From NCBI GenBank assembly GCA_029215795.1, contig JARDYH010000001.1:297358654-297422653 (forward strand): 64,000 nt of DNA, in the 5' to 3' direction. Below are positions 13,301 to 21,340 of this stretch, one piece after another. This DNA comes from Anniella stebbinsi. Its lineage: Eukaryota; Chordata; Lepidosauria; Squamata; Anniellidae. The first letter of the stretch is position 1. The number at the start of each line of letters is the position of its first letter. The notes below the pieces were generated by a model. The model was not told the origin of the DNA and searched no databases. It was given only the letters and a program-made list of their open reading frames with translations. Both the position numbers and the translations under genes were made by a program.

Positions 13301-16300
13301 TCTAACTTTATATGGATCACCTCAGTATCTGTTCTTACCTTTGTTTTCTACGTATCACACCCCGCCCCAATTCTCTAGGGTTTCAGAATTTTTTTGGTAA
13401 AAGCTCTAATCTAATAATACTTTCAATATTTAATTTTTAAGTGAACAGAAATACTTTTTAAAATCTTTACTGAGAGAAATCAAACATCACATGAGCAGAT
13501 TTCCACTGATAGAACTTTCCCTTCCACTCTTTCCTTCTCCTTAGGTCTCTCTGTAACCCCAAAATCTGCTCTGCATAGTCCCCCAACATTCTGGAGCAGA
13601 TTACAGGGGACCCATAAGAGGCTGAAAGAGGGAGAGGGAATTGATTCAGCTAGCAGATAAAAGTTCTGCTGGCAAATGAACACTATTCGATTTAACCCAT
13701 AATCTTTATTATTATTTAACTTCTGAACTGTTTCTTTGGTGTTTCTCTCCCTTTTATGAACCATTTCTCTGCCCACGTAAGGAATATGTTTGCGAGCTTC
13801 ATAGTTTCCTCATTATGGTCCTCTTCTTCCCCTTCTCCATAAAATGTTCTTTGCTTCTTAGCCACCCACTTACCAACTTTCTATTCAGCTGCCTTCACAG
13901 TGCAGAGTTTTACATGCCTAATCAATTTGTGCTTTACAACAGATCTCCAGTTGTCACACCTAAACATCAAATTGAAAATTGAACATAAAAGCTGCAATAC
14001 TACATGCACTTATTAGTCAGTAAGCCCTACTGAACACACTGGAACCTTCTTTTGCATAAAGATGCATAAGATTCTGCTGTAAGCCTGCAATCACAAGTGT
14101 ACTTAGACTGAAGTCCGAACCAAGGTCTACTGATGGTAATAGAATGGGCTATGTATAGCTATGTTTGTGCTCCATAATTACAATTCTAGTCATACTTATT
14201 TGGAAGTAACCAAAGTAAGTATACTTACTGTATACTTTCAAGTAAGTATACAGACACACTCTGATATTTTAATTATCTTTTTTTCTCCACATTTCATTTG
14301 TTCTTGTAAAGTTTTAAAATTGGAGGAACTTCGTAAACAAAATTTAACTTAATTTCTGTTGACAACAGCTGAATTATAATCAACACAGATTAAATGGAAT
14401 TTTCTCTATTCTTCTATAGTTGGACTATTCCTTTCAATGTCTTTTTAAAAGCACTTTCCTGTTTCCTTGTATTTACATCTTAGGTTTTTGCTCTTTTCAT
14501 TTCCTTCACTGTATGGTATATTTTTTGTAGTTCCCTGTCTATTCCTTCTTTCAATCATTGTTTTTGCCTATTTCATAAACTTCCTTTCTGCACATGCACC
14601 TTTTACATATTGTCCACTTGATTTACCCCTATGTGCATGCTCAGAAATATACACACACTCTAGATTTTTTTTTACATAATGTCCATTTTCCCTCCTCCTT
14701 TAAAAGAAAACCTGTATCCTCTCTTTAGGAAATATTATGAAAAATGTAACTGTGATTCACATGGGCTATGAAAGAAATGGTTGCTTTGCTTTAATTCCCA
14801 CTTGGCCTGCTATTTTCTCCCCACCCTTGTTTTTGCTTATACAGCTCACTATAACCCCTATCCCCATAAGCTGTGTTCCTCCGCTTTACACCTGTGTACC
14901 ATCCTCATACACCATTGTTTGCCTTCAAGAATCCTCTAACTGTGCATGCTCAATTTTTTTTTTACTTTTAAGCCGGCAGGGAAGAGAAGACACATTATAC
15001 CTTCCCCCTTTTCAACAATCTGTTATTTTCTTGCATATCCAAAGGATCTCCTTGTTAGCAGAGACCTCCTCCTGACCTCCTCCTGCATCCATCTTTTTAC
15101 CCATCAAAACTGCACAGAATACAAATACTTTGCCAATGGCCAAGTGATTGCAAAGCCATTATAACTGTACATTGTGGCAGTATGGAGCTATGTAGTATAA
15201 AGCGATAGAAGACCAGTTCTGCTGAAGGAAAGAGGCAGCAAAATAACATTTTAAAGCCTATTTGCATAATCAATGGAAACCCCTACATAGGAGGGGCCTA
15301 TCTATTTTTGCACCATGCCCATATCTCTTTAAAGTTTTGATACAAAGTATCATAGGAACAGTCTGCAAATGAATGATTCAAAATTTGCAACAAACATACA
15401 AGTCAGTTTCAAAACTTTTACCATATTATCTTGATCAGAGACATTCACAATGCAACTCAGGATCAGCAATTTGTCCACTGAAAGATCCTGCTTTCAACAG
15501 CTTTTCCCATTGCTAATCCCATCTAAAAAAGTTCAGTTAAAGGCCAATCTAGACATTACCTGGGAGATGCCTGTAAGAGTCTTCTGGAATTTTTTTTTTT
15601 TTAAAAAGTAAGAAGTAACTTCAGGCAGGTTGTGAATTTGATCAGAACAATAGCAGGGGAAGGTGCTACTTAAGCTTTTCCTATTTCTGGCCATTTCTCC
15701 AGAAATACCTTTCCCCCAGCTGATTTTCCACAGGGGAAAAAACACATGGACCAATATATTTTCTATTGCATGCAGCTTCAAAGGGGCCAGTTCTGAAGGG
15801 GGAAAAAGTTGGGAGAAAAAGCTTAAACAGCTCCTCCCCTTTCTTCTACTGAATAGCACAGAACTCCTAAAACAAAAATGGTCAGAGAATGGTTTTACAT
15901 TTCTCCCGCATAACATGGGCTGTAAGCTTGTGGCGCTTACTCGGGTCCAACAGACTGCACCCCCGCCCCATTTTGTGTTTGCTCTCTCTTGAAGAAAAAA
16001 GGGAATTCCCTACAGTAGAAAATCCGACAGATCCCCCTTTCTCTCTCAGTAAGATGATTTTAAAGGACCCACCACGTGGTGTCCCCAGGACTTGCATAGG
16101 GCAAGCACCTGTTGACACAGCCAGGCCGTGATGAAAGAAACCTGTCTATCAACACACGAACAGCTTGACGGGTTCTTTAATGCACTTGGGACCCACGCCT
16201 GTCATGGCAGAAACGTCTCTCACGCTGTGCAAGGCAGCCCAGCCCAGAACAACAACGCTGATGCAGGAAACGGAGAGTTGCTTTCCCACAGACAGCGGCA

Positions 16301-16760
16301 TCTCCCCAGCTTCCATAACCACGGAACACTCTTCACCCCATTCCCGTCCCCTCCCCAGCTTAACTCCTGAGAACACCCCCCACACCATACATCAACCCCT
16401 ATTAGAGAACCTAATAAGCACCCCTTATTATGCCACCATTTGTGGTGGAAGATGAAGACCCCCTACGGCCTCCACCCAGGGTCCCCTTAGCACCTCCAAC
16501 CTTTCCCCATTTTCCCTATGGCTGGCGCAGCAAAGGGAGAAAAACGCAGCCACTGCAAGGGAAGGCAAAGGCAGCACAGAGCCTTGCACCCGGCCCCGCG
16601 CAGCTACCCCGCTTCCCGGAGGCGCCCTACATCGAGCGCCAGGGTCCCCCCACCTCATGAGGCCCCTGTAATCCAGGAAGCTGAGGATGAGCAGTAGCGG
16701 GTCAGTGGGCAGCAGCTCCAGGCTGAGGGGCTGCAAATCCAGCTCAACGGACGCCGCCAT
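1..16760 (-). CDS. FBXO3: FBXO3, F-box only protein 3 (exons 1-10, 3' end off window)
   Basis: Substrate receptor of an SCF (SKP1-CUL1-F-box) ubiquitin ligase; in mammals it is linked to FBXL2 turnover and inflammatory signalling. Ten minus-strand exons join in phase: 16760-16654, 11688-11599, 7267-7104, 6873-6759, 6595-6391, 4986-4941, 3480-3396, 1710-1588, 711-596 and 155-1. They give 402 codons; the human protein is about 471 residues, so only the last exon(s), with the acidic tail, are missing. Domains: F-box (residues about 10-56, motif [16 protein letters not shown]), SMI1/KNR4-like (SUKH) domain in exons 3-6, ApaG domain in exons 8-10. Every junction has an AG acceptor and a GT donor and no exon has an internal stop, so the gene looks functional. 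Names and domain limits come from family knowledge; exon edges are read from the sequence. Confidence 0.97.
596..711 (-). CDS. FBXO3: FBXO3 exon 9 (ApaG domain)
   Basis: 116 bp encoding [20 protein letters not shown] and [19 protein letters not shown]. Acceptor ...tttgttag, donor gtaagg. Confidence 0.97.
1588..1710 (-). CDS. FBXO3: FBXO3 exon 8 (start of ApaG domain)
   Basis: 123 bp encoding [20 protein letters not shown] and [13 protein letters not shown]. Acceptor ...tttgctag, donor gtagga; phase 2 in and out. Confidence 0.96.
2611..2827. repeat. 90-bp inverted repeat with 37-bp loop (foldback)
   Basis: Arms 2611-2700 and 2738-2827 are reverse complements with only three mismatches. The loop contains a further nested inverted pair (aggtcag/ctgacct). 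It lies in FBXO3 intron 7. Confidence 0.92.
3396..3480 (-). CDS. FBXO3: FBXO3 exon 7
   Basis: 85 bp encoding [20 protein letters not shown] then IIRDQIF, matching the human segment with several conservative changes, which makes it one of the more diverged FBXO3 exons here. Acceptor ...atatttag, donor gtattc. Confidence 0.94.
3601..3883 (-). mobile_element. L2-type LINE 3' end fragment
   Basis: Matches the last about 280 bp of the 58914-60563 copy in the same orientation (ctgccccatagccgaagctc, then ttgacctggtgccgaaaag). It lies in FBXO3 intron 6. Confidence 0.88.
4204..4320. mobile_element. hAT-like MITE fragment
   Basis: Begins cagtggtagggaatctgtgg and ends gactccccacccctg, with the interior catgatggctggagctgatg. 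Related to the element near 38560-38696 (caggggtaggcaaaggtaga to tccatccctg) and to fragments near 37650-37765. Confidence 0.6.
4941..4986 (-). CDS. FBXO3: FBXO3 exon 6 (46-bp micro-exon)
   Basis: Very short exon encoding [15 protein letters not shown] plus one base. Acceptor ...tttaaag, donor gtaaaa. The phase (0 in, 1 out) exactly bridges exons 5 and 7, which confirms it. Confidence 0.95.
6391..6595 (-). CDS. FBXO3: FBXO3 exon 5
   Basis: 205 bp encoding [20 protein letters not shown] and [18 protein letters not shown], ending FYQCP on a codon boundary before donor gtaaga. The acceptor (gcgaag) lies 3' of a long CTTT-rich pyrimidine tract. Confidence 0.96.
6759..6873 (-). CDS. FBXO3: FBXO3 exon 4
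   Basis: 115 bp encoding [20 protein letters not shown] and [12 protein letters not shown] of the SMI1/KNR4-like domain. Acceptor ...gctcacag, donor gtgaga; phases match exons 3 and 5. Confidence 0.96.
7104..7267 (-). CDS. FBXO3: FBXO3 exon 3
   Basis: 164 bp encoding [20 protein letters not shown] and [18 protein letters not shown], matching the start of the SMI1/KNR4-like domain. Acceptor ...tttgtctttctag, donor gtatgg. A (GT)n run sits just upstream of the short pyrimidine tract (see findings). Confidence 0.96.
7282..7318 (+). repeat. (AC)n microsatellite beside FBXO3 exon 3
   Basis: About 18 AC units, read as (GT)n in FBXO3 pre-mRNA, ending only 14 bases from the exon 3 acceptor. Confidence 0.98.
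7520..9357 (+). mobile_element. L2/CR1-group LINE, 5'-truncated, young copy in FBXO3 intron 2
   Basis: Contains the reverse-transcriptase and C-terminal part of a non-LTR retrotransposon, then a 3'UTR with the hairpin-like end CCGCCCAGAGAGCTTCGGC...GGGGCGGTATACAAATG and an (AAAT)n tail. It lies antisense to FBXO3. The endonuclease part is missing. It is nearly identical to the copy at 58914-60563. Confidence 0.92.
7558..9138 (+). pseudogene. LINE ORF2 C-terminal fragment: reverse transcriptase
   Basis: A 526-codon open frame that also continues open upstream, so the Met used here is only the first one present. RT motifs: [20 protein letters not shown], the first catalytic Asp at about residue 155 ([13 protein letters not shown]), [16 protein letters not shown], and YADD at about 244-247. 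The C-terminal [20 protein letters not shown] block is typical of L2-clade LINEs. It lacks the endonuclease and is not a host gene. The undamaged frame means the insertion is recent. Confidence 0.93.
9358..11598 (-). other. FBXO3 intron 2, part 5' of the LINE
   Basis: A short palindromic repeat fragment at 9358-9430, otherwise no recognisable feature. The open stretches here have no family match I can name. Confidence 0.7.
11599..11688 (-). CDS. FBXO3: FBXO3 exon 2 (second half of F-box)
   Basis: 90 bp between acceptor ...tttacag and donor gtaagt. Joined to exon 1 it reads [19 protein letters not shown] then [12 protein letters not shown], the end of the F-box. Phase 2 in, phase 2 out. The exon is too short to stand out as an open frame and was found by its protein match. 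Confidence 0.96.
11689..16653 (-). other. FBXO3 intron 1
   Basis: About 5 kb, AT-rich. I see only short palindromic interspersed repeat remnants (around 14030-14110) and a T-rich stretch. No coding segment or intact mobile element is recognisable. Confidence 0.8.
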
Positions 16761-17000
16761 CTTGACGCCTGCCTCGTCGGCCCGCCGCTCCTGTTCGGAG
16801 GCTCCTCCCTACTTCGCTCGGGTTGGGGCGTTGGGCTGTGCCGAGCGGAGGCAAACCGTGGCCAGCTACCTGCCCGGCGGCCGGGCACCAATCACCCTAG
16901 CGTTGGATTGTTATCAAAACACACGCACACGAAGGAGCGAAAGGCGGCGGCGGCGGCGGCACTGGCACTACATTAAAAGGGGCTGTGTTGGAAGTTGAAG
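16440..17000 (-). promoter_or_regulatory. CpG-rich promoter/5'UTR region of FBXO3
   Basis: GC- and CpG-dense DNA surrounds the FBXO3 start codon, in contrast to the AT-rich surroundings. It includes a (CGG)n stretch near 16944-16959 and a CCAAT pentamer (plus strand, 16888-16892) about 130 bp upstream of the ATG. I see no TATA box. This is a typical TATA-less CpG-island promoter; the transcription start cannot be placed. Confidence 0.7.
16654..16760 (-). CDS. FBXO3: FBXO3 exon 1 (start codon, first half of F-box)
   Basis: The ATG at 16760-16758 is followed by GCG, with A at -3, a good initiation context. It encodes 35 residues from [20 protein letters not shown] to DYRGLM, then two bases (AG) before a GTGGGG donor. 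The N-terminal dozen residues differ from mammals, but the F-box core [16 protein letters not shown] is conserved. Confidence 0.96.
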
Positions 17001-17618
17001 GGTAAAACTACCTGATGGAAGGGCATGAGAGGATGGCTCCGGCTTCAACCTTCTCCTAGGGTGGTGCCGAATGGCCCGCACAGGACAATTCTATACATGG
17101 CAGCTTACTTGAAAGTTGGAGTAAATAGTACTGAGATAACATGGGACTAATTTTCGACTCCCTTTTCGGCTTAATCCCGCACGACAAGGGGTTAGGGGGT
17201 AGTCACCTTTTTTTCTGGCGGGTTCCTTGTGGTTTGAGGGCTGTGTGAACAGGTTGTCTGTGTTTGTGCATAAATTCTGGCAGAGTTCTGATGCTTTTTC
17301 ACTGCTGCACAACTGGCCGAAATTTAGCGGCTGCTGAAGATCTGGACTTTTGAGCACGTGTCAGATTTGCCCAGGAACTCAGCAGTTCAGTACAAACTCC
17401 TTCTGTTTTGTATTGTTTGCACGCCTTACGAGCTAGGAAGGGATTCTGTAATCATGTAATGGGTTGGTATATCCCTAATCTAGGGAACACACATGCTGTA
17501 TGTGGCATTTCCTAGAAACTTGGATGACATAATTTAGATTAGCTAAAAAAAAGAGGCTTTAGAGTTAAAGTGAGTTCTTGTACGAGTTAAATAAAATGGC
17601 AAGTCATTCCGAACTCTG

Positions 17619-17875
17619 AGGGCACAATCCTCTGCATATTTAGACAGAGAAATATTCCTACAACTCCCAACATTCCCCAGCTAAACATGCATAGAATTGC
17701 ACCCTTAACCTCTCATAATAAACATCTGTCTAAACATGCATAGGATTGCACCCTTAGCCTCCCATAATAAACATCTGTCTAAACATGCATAGGATTGCAC
17801 ACTTAGCCTCCCATAATAAACATCTGTCTAAACATGCATAGGATTGCACCCTTAGCCTCTCATAATAAACATGAC
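17619..17875 (+). repeat. Hairpin MITE fragment running into a 49-bp tandem repeat (4 copies)
   Basis: After a family copy at 17619-17710, a 49-bp unit starting taaacatgcatagRattgca and ending taataaacatctgtc is repeated about four times from 17682 with very few differences. Three units end in acatctgtc; the last ends in acatgaccg. Confidence 0.85.
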
Positions 17876-18679
17876 CGTTAATCTCATTTTGGCTGTAGAA
17901 GTGGCTTCAATGAGAACAAGGCAGCTATGAAATAGCGATGGCAACTTTTGTTTTTACTAACAAACTGGATGGACAGTGCAATCCTATACATCTCTATTCA
18001 GAAGTAAGCCCCACTAAGTTCAATGGTGCTTACTCTGGTTAGTAAGTTATAAAGTGGATTCACAGTCAGGGTTCAGTTCCAAACCCTGTTTTTCATACCT
18101 GAACTTAGCCGCAGAATGCATGGAGAGAATGCCCTTAAGTGTGTTATTATAAAAAAATGCCTTCCCTCTCATTTACATCTGGATTTGCAGTAGGACTTGT
18201 AGAGATATTTCAACCCCAGCATCTCTTATTTTGGAAATTAACTACTGCATATAGATTTGTAACAACCCATTGTTGAATCCATTCCTATTCAAATAAGAAT
18301 ATTAATTCAAAAAGTCAGTCATATTGAGTTCAATGAAACTAGGTCCCAAGTAAATGTGTTAAAATTTGCAATCCAAAATTCTCCTTTGAAATTCCTTGAT
18401 GCATCATGTAAGCACTTATCTGGATAACACATACAAGTGCTTTCCGCTGCTGCATGAGGTCAAACAGCTTTTCCAGACAAATGGCTTGTAGCGCTATCAC
18501 TCAAAAGATATCATACAACTATTCCATCTTTCCTGTCTTAGCATATTTTTGTGGTAAGAAAAAAGACAGAAGCCACTGTGGGAAAACATGGGAGGATTAC
18601 CAGTGAAAGACATTGTCTGAAAACCCATAACATTTCAGAAATAAGGCAGGGTTATTTCACAATAAAAGCCTCATCCCAA

Positions 18680-19132
18680 AGCATCCAAGCAGTTATTAAG
18701 ATCTTGGGGTTGTGGATTACTTGATAAAAAAATAAACCCAGTTTGTGGCTGCTGTGAAAAAGGCAAATTCCATGTTGGGGACCATAAGGAAAAGAACTGA
18801 AAATAAAACTCAACATCATACTGCTTTTGTTTAAATCTGTGGTGCAACCACACTTGAAATATTGTTTTCAGTTCTGGTCATTGCATCTTAAGAAGAACAT
18901 TGTAGTGCTGGAAAGAATGCATAAAATGATCGAGAGACTGGAGCAACTCCCCTAGGAGGAAAGGTTTCAACATTCAAAGAGTTTTAGCTTAGAAAAAAGG
19001 AAAGTAAAGGGGGACATGAGAGAGGAGTGTAAATTGTGCAAGTTGTGGGGAAAGTGGAAAAATGTTGAACTACATAGGGTTTTGTCTGATCCAGCATGAC
19101 TTTTCTTGTATTCTTATGTAAAAGTTATATGC
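18680..19132 (+). mobile_element. CR1 LINE 3' fragment
   Basis: Contains the RT C-terminus (kkansMLGTIRKR-like), the run gtggtgcaaccacacttgaa, and the CR1-type end tctgatccagcatgactttt followed by cttgtattcttatgt. The Ngaro element starts immediately after it. Confidence 0.8.
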
Positions 19133-19143
19133 TATTCTTTGCA

Positions 19144-19557
19144 GATGGAGGAAGTAAATAAAGAGACGAGACACAGAAAATGGGATTAAACAAGGGCCAC
19201 ATTTATTGAAAGGATCTGCAAAGGGGTGAGGCCTAAGGGGCATCCCTTATAGGCCTATCCACAGGCCTCTGTTTTCCCCGTTTTGGGCGAGCCATTCTAG
19301 CCCGTGTGTAGGCAGAATATCTCCGCCTCTCCACGTGCTGCCCCTTTCGGGGAGGGGGACCTTCCTGTGTCGCCTCCCCCTAGGCCGCATGGCTCTGGGT
19401 AGGTGAGAAGGGTTGGTCCCACAAGTAACCCTTATCTCCCAAGCCAGGCCGCGGGGCTCAAAGCTGGGAGCCTCAGGAATTACCAGTCACCAGAACAGTG
19501 CCTGTGAATGCTCACCGGTTTCCCATGCCTCTCTGGATGCCCCTTCCTATCTGCCAA
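19144..19557 (-). repeat. Ngaro B2 repeat (3' end of element)
   Basis: About 414 bp matching B1 and lacking the MITE, so it preserves the empty site (cccttataggcctatcc near 19244-19260). Left of 19142 the sequence is an unrelated CR1 tail. Confidence 0.9.
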
Positions 19558-19738
19558 TTGGAAATTGTGACTAAATTAATGAAAAGCCAATTTACCTATT
19601 TAAACACCCTGACCTGTCTCACAGTATGGAGTAGGCGAAAAAACTCATGCACAATTCAGAACATGAGTAAAAAATTCCTACTCGGTCCCAATAGGCAACC
19701 AGCGAACCCACACTGAGAACAGGGAGGGAGGGAGGGAG

Positions 19739-19927
19739 CCGCGTGGAGAAAGAGAAAGACGGGGAGGGTGGCTCCTGCTTTTATAGCCCTCCAGCCCTCC
19801 CCGACCTGTGGCGCCTTCATGCCCACTCTCCAATCGGGAGCAGGCACGTCTCCTCTCTTTTCCCCCTCCCGCCCGCAAACGCCTCCCCACCCCCAGGCCT
19901 GCGGCCGGGGGCGGCAGAATGGCACTT
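19739..19927 (-). repeat. Ngaro A2 repeat
   Basis: Second copy of the A repeat, directly abutting B1, including the same TATA-like CTATAAAAG on the minus strand. On its other side about 180 bp (19558-19738) of sequence matching neither A nor B separates it from B2. Confidence 0.9.
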
Positions 19928-19930
19928 GCG

Positions 19931-20664
19931 GATGGAGGAAGTAAATAAAGAGACGAGACACAGAAAATGGGATTAAACAAGGGCCACATTTATTGAAAGG
20001 ATCTACAAAGGGGTGAGGCCTAAGGGGCATCCCTTATAGGTAGGCTGACCATATGAAAAGGAGGACAGGGCTCCTGTATCTTTAACAGTTTCATAGAAAA
20101 GGGAATTTCAGCAGGTGTCATTTGTATATATGCAGAACCTGGGGAAATTCCCTCTTCATCACAAAGTTAAAGCTGCAGAAGCCCTGCCTTCTTTTGTACA
20201 TGGTCAAGAGACAGGGCTCCTGCAGCTTTAACTGTTGTGATGAAGAGGGAATTTCACCAGGTTATGTATGCATACAAACAACATCTGCTGAAATTCCCTG
20301 TCCTTTGCAACTGTTAAAGATACAGGAGCCCTGTCCTCCTTTTCATATGGTCACCCTACTTATAGACCTATCCACAGGCTTCTGTTTTCCCCGTTTTGGG
20401 CGAGCCATTCTAGCCCGTGTGTAGGCGGAATATCTCCGCCTCTCCACGTGCTGCCCCTTTCGGGGAGGGGGACCTTCCTGTGTTGCCTCCCCCCAGGCCA
20501 CATGGCTCTGGGTAGGTGAGAAGGCTTGGTCCCACAAGTAACCCTTATCTCCCAAGCCAGGCCGCGGGGCTCAAAGCTGGGAGCCTCAGGAATTACCAGT
20601 CACCAGAACAGTGCCTGTGAATGCTCACCAGTTTCCCATGCCTCTCTGGATGCCCCTTCCTATC
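19931..20664 (-). repeat. Ngaro B1 repeat, interrupted by a hAT-type MITE
   Basis: Matches B2 (19144-19557) along its length except for an inserted palindromic element at 20041-20349. Without the insert and its target duplication the length is about 0.41 kb, like B2. Confidence 0.9.
20041..20349. mobile_element. Palindromic hAT-type MITE in Ngaro B1
   Basis: Starts TAGGCTGACCATATGAAAAG and ends in its inverse (CATATGGTCACCCTA). The two halves pair over most of their length. Flanked by cttatagg (20033-20040) and cttataga (20350-20357), an 8-bp duplication with one mismatch, as expected for hAT elements. The B2 repeat gives the empty site. A second copy lies at 45251-45568. Confidence 0.8.
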
Positions 20665-20691
20665 CGCCACTGGGAGCGTCAAGCCACTTGC

Positions 20692-21315
20692 TTAGTCGCT
20701 CACTCCCCATTTAGCTACCAATATGGCCCGTAAGCCCCTCTGCAGATCCTGCAAGAACAAATCATTGCCTTGGTCAGACAGATGTACCCCATCTGGCCTA
20801 TACAGCTCCCTCCTGGCAAGAGTAATATCTGAATGCTGGATACTGAAATCGTCGTGTTTACACAGATCATGAAATATCTCAGTATTTACTTTTTTGCGGG
20901 CTTTTTCCAAAGCCATATGGTCACTACCCATTCGCCAAACGAACCTGGGTAGGATACATGAACAAACTATCGAAATGCCAGGCCACTGTTGCCTTAAGTG
21001 CTGAAAATCGGCCACCGCTTGGAGTATTAGGGCCTTGCCCTTTAATAGCCCCAGATCATTGCCACCCAGGTGTATTAACAACACCTGGGGTGAAAAGCCT
21101 GTCACCTGATGTTGACCCAATGTGGGCAGGAGGCGTTCCCACCGCATACCACATCTGCCATACCACTTTATGTTAGCAAGACGGCTCAAGCCCAGCTGGG
21201 ATCCGAAACTGGAATTGGCGGCACGACTGCCCGCCCAGAAGACATAGCTGTGGCCGCAGATGATCACGTGGACTGGGGCATGGCCTCTCCAGCGATCTAT
21301 AGAAAACACATACAA
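20692..21315 (-). CDS. SGNH/GDSL-family hydrolase of the Ngaro element
   Basis: Intact 207-codon frame downstream of the recombinase. Family signatures are visible: CGHSYVFWAG holds the nucleophile Ser (about residue 23), IHLGGNDLGL holds the Gly-Asn block, and PDGVHLSDQGNDLF holds the Asp-x-x-His pair near the end. Vertebrate Ngaro-like elements are known to carry such an extra hydrolase whose substrate and role in transposition are unknown. There is no signal peptide or membrane segment, so it is presumably cytoplasmic or nuclear. It is notable that this frame is open with all catalytic blocks while RT and recombinase in the same copy are damaged. The start at 21315 is the first ATG in frame; a start further upstream is not excluded. 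Confidence 0.85.
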   Translation of the reverse strand: MYVFSIDRWRGHAPVHVIICGHSYVFWAGSRAANSSFGSQLGLSRLANIKWYGRCGMRWERLLPTLGQHQVTGFSPQVLLIHLGGNDLGLLKGKALILQAVADFQHLRQQWPGISIVCSCILPRFVWRMGSDHMALEKARKKVNTEIFHDLCKHDDFSIQHSDITLARRELYRPDGVHLSDQGNDLFLQDLQRGLRAILVAKWGVSD

Positions 21316-21340
21316 TTTTAAAATTCAGCCAGGTAAAACC

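Noticed and set aside
16687..16998. Plus-strand frame across the FBXO3 CpG island, suggesting a divergent gene
   Set aside because: Arg/Ser-rich translation of CpG-island DNA with a CGG run; no evidence of a real divergent coding gene.
17682..17875. Regularly repeated units resembling a CRISPR array
   Set aside because: Units are contiguous with no unique spacers, in vertebrate DNA; a minisatellite.
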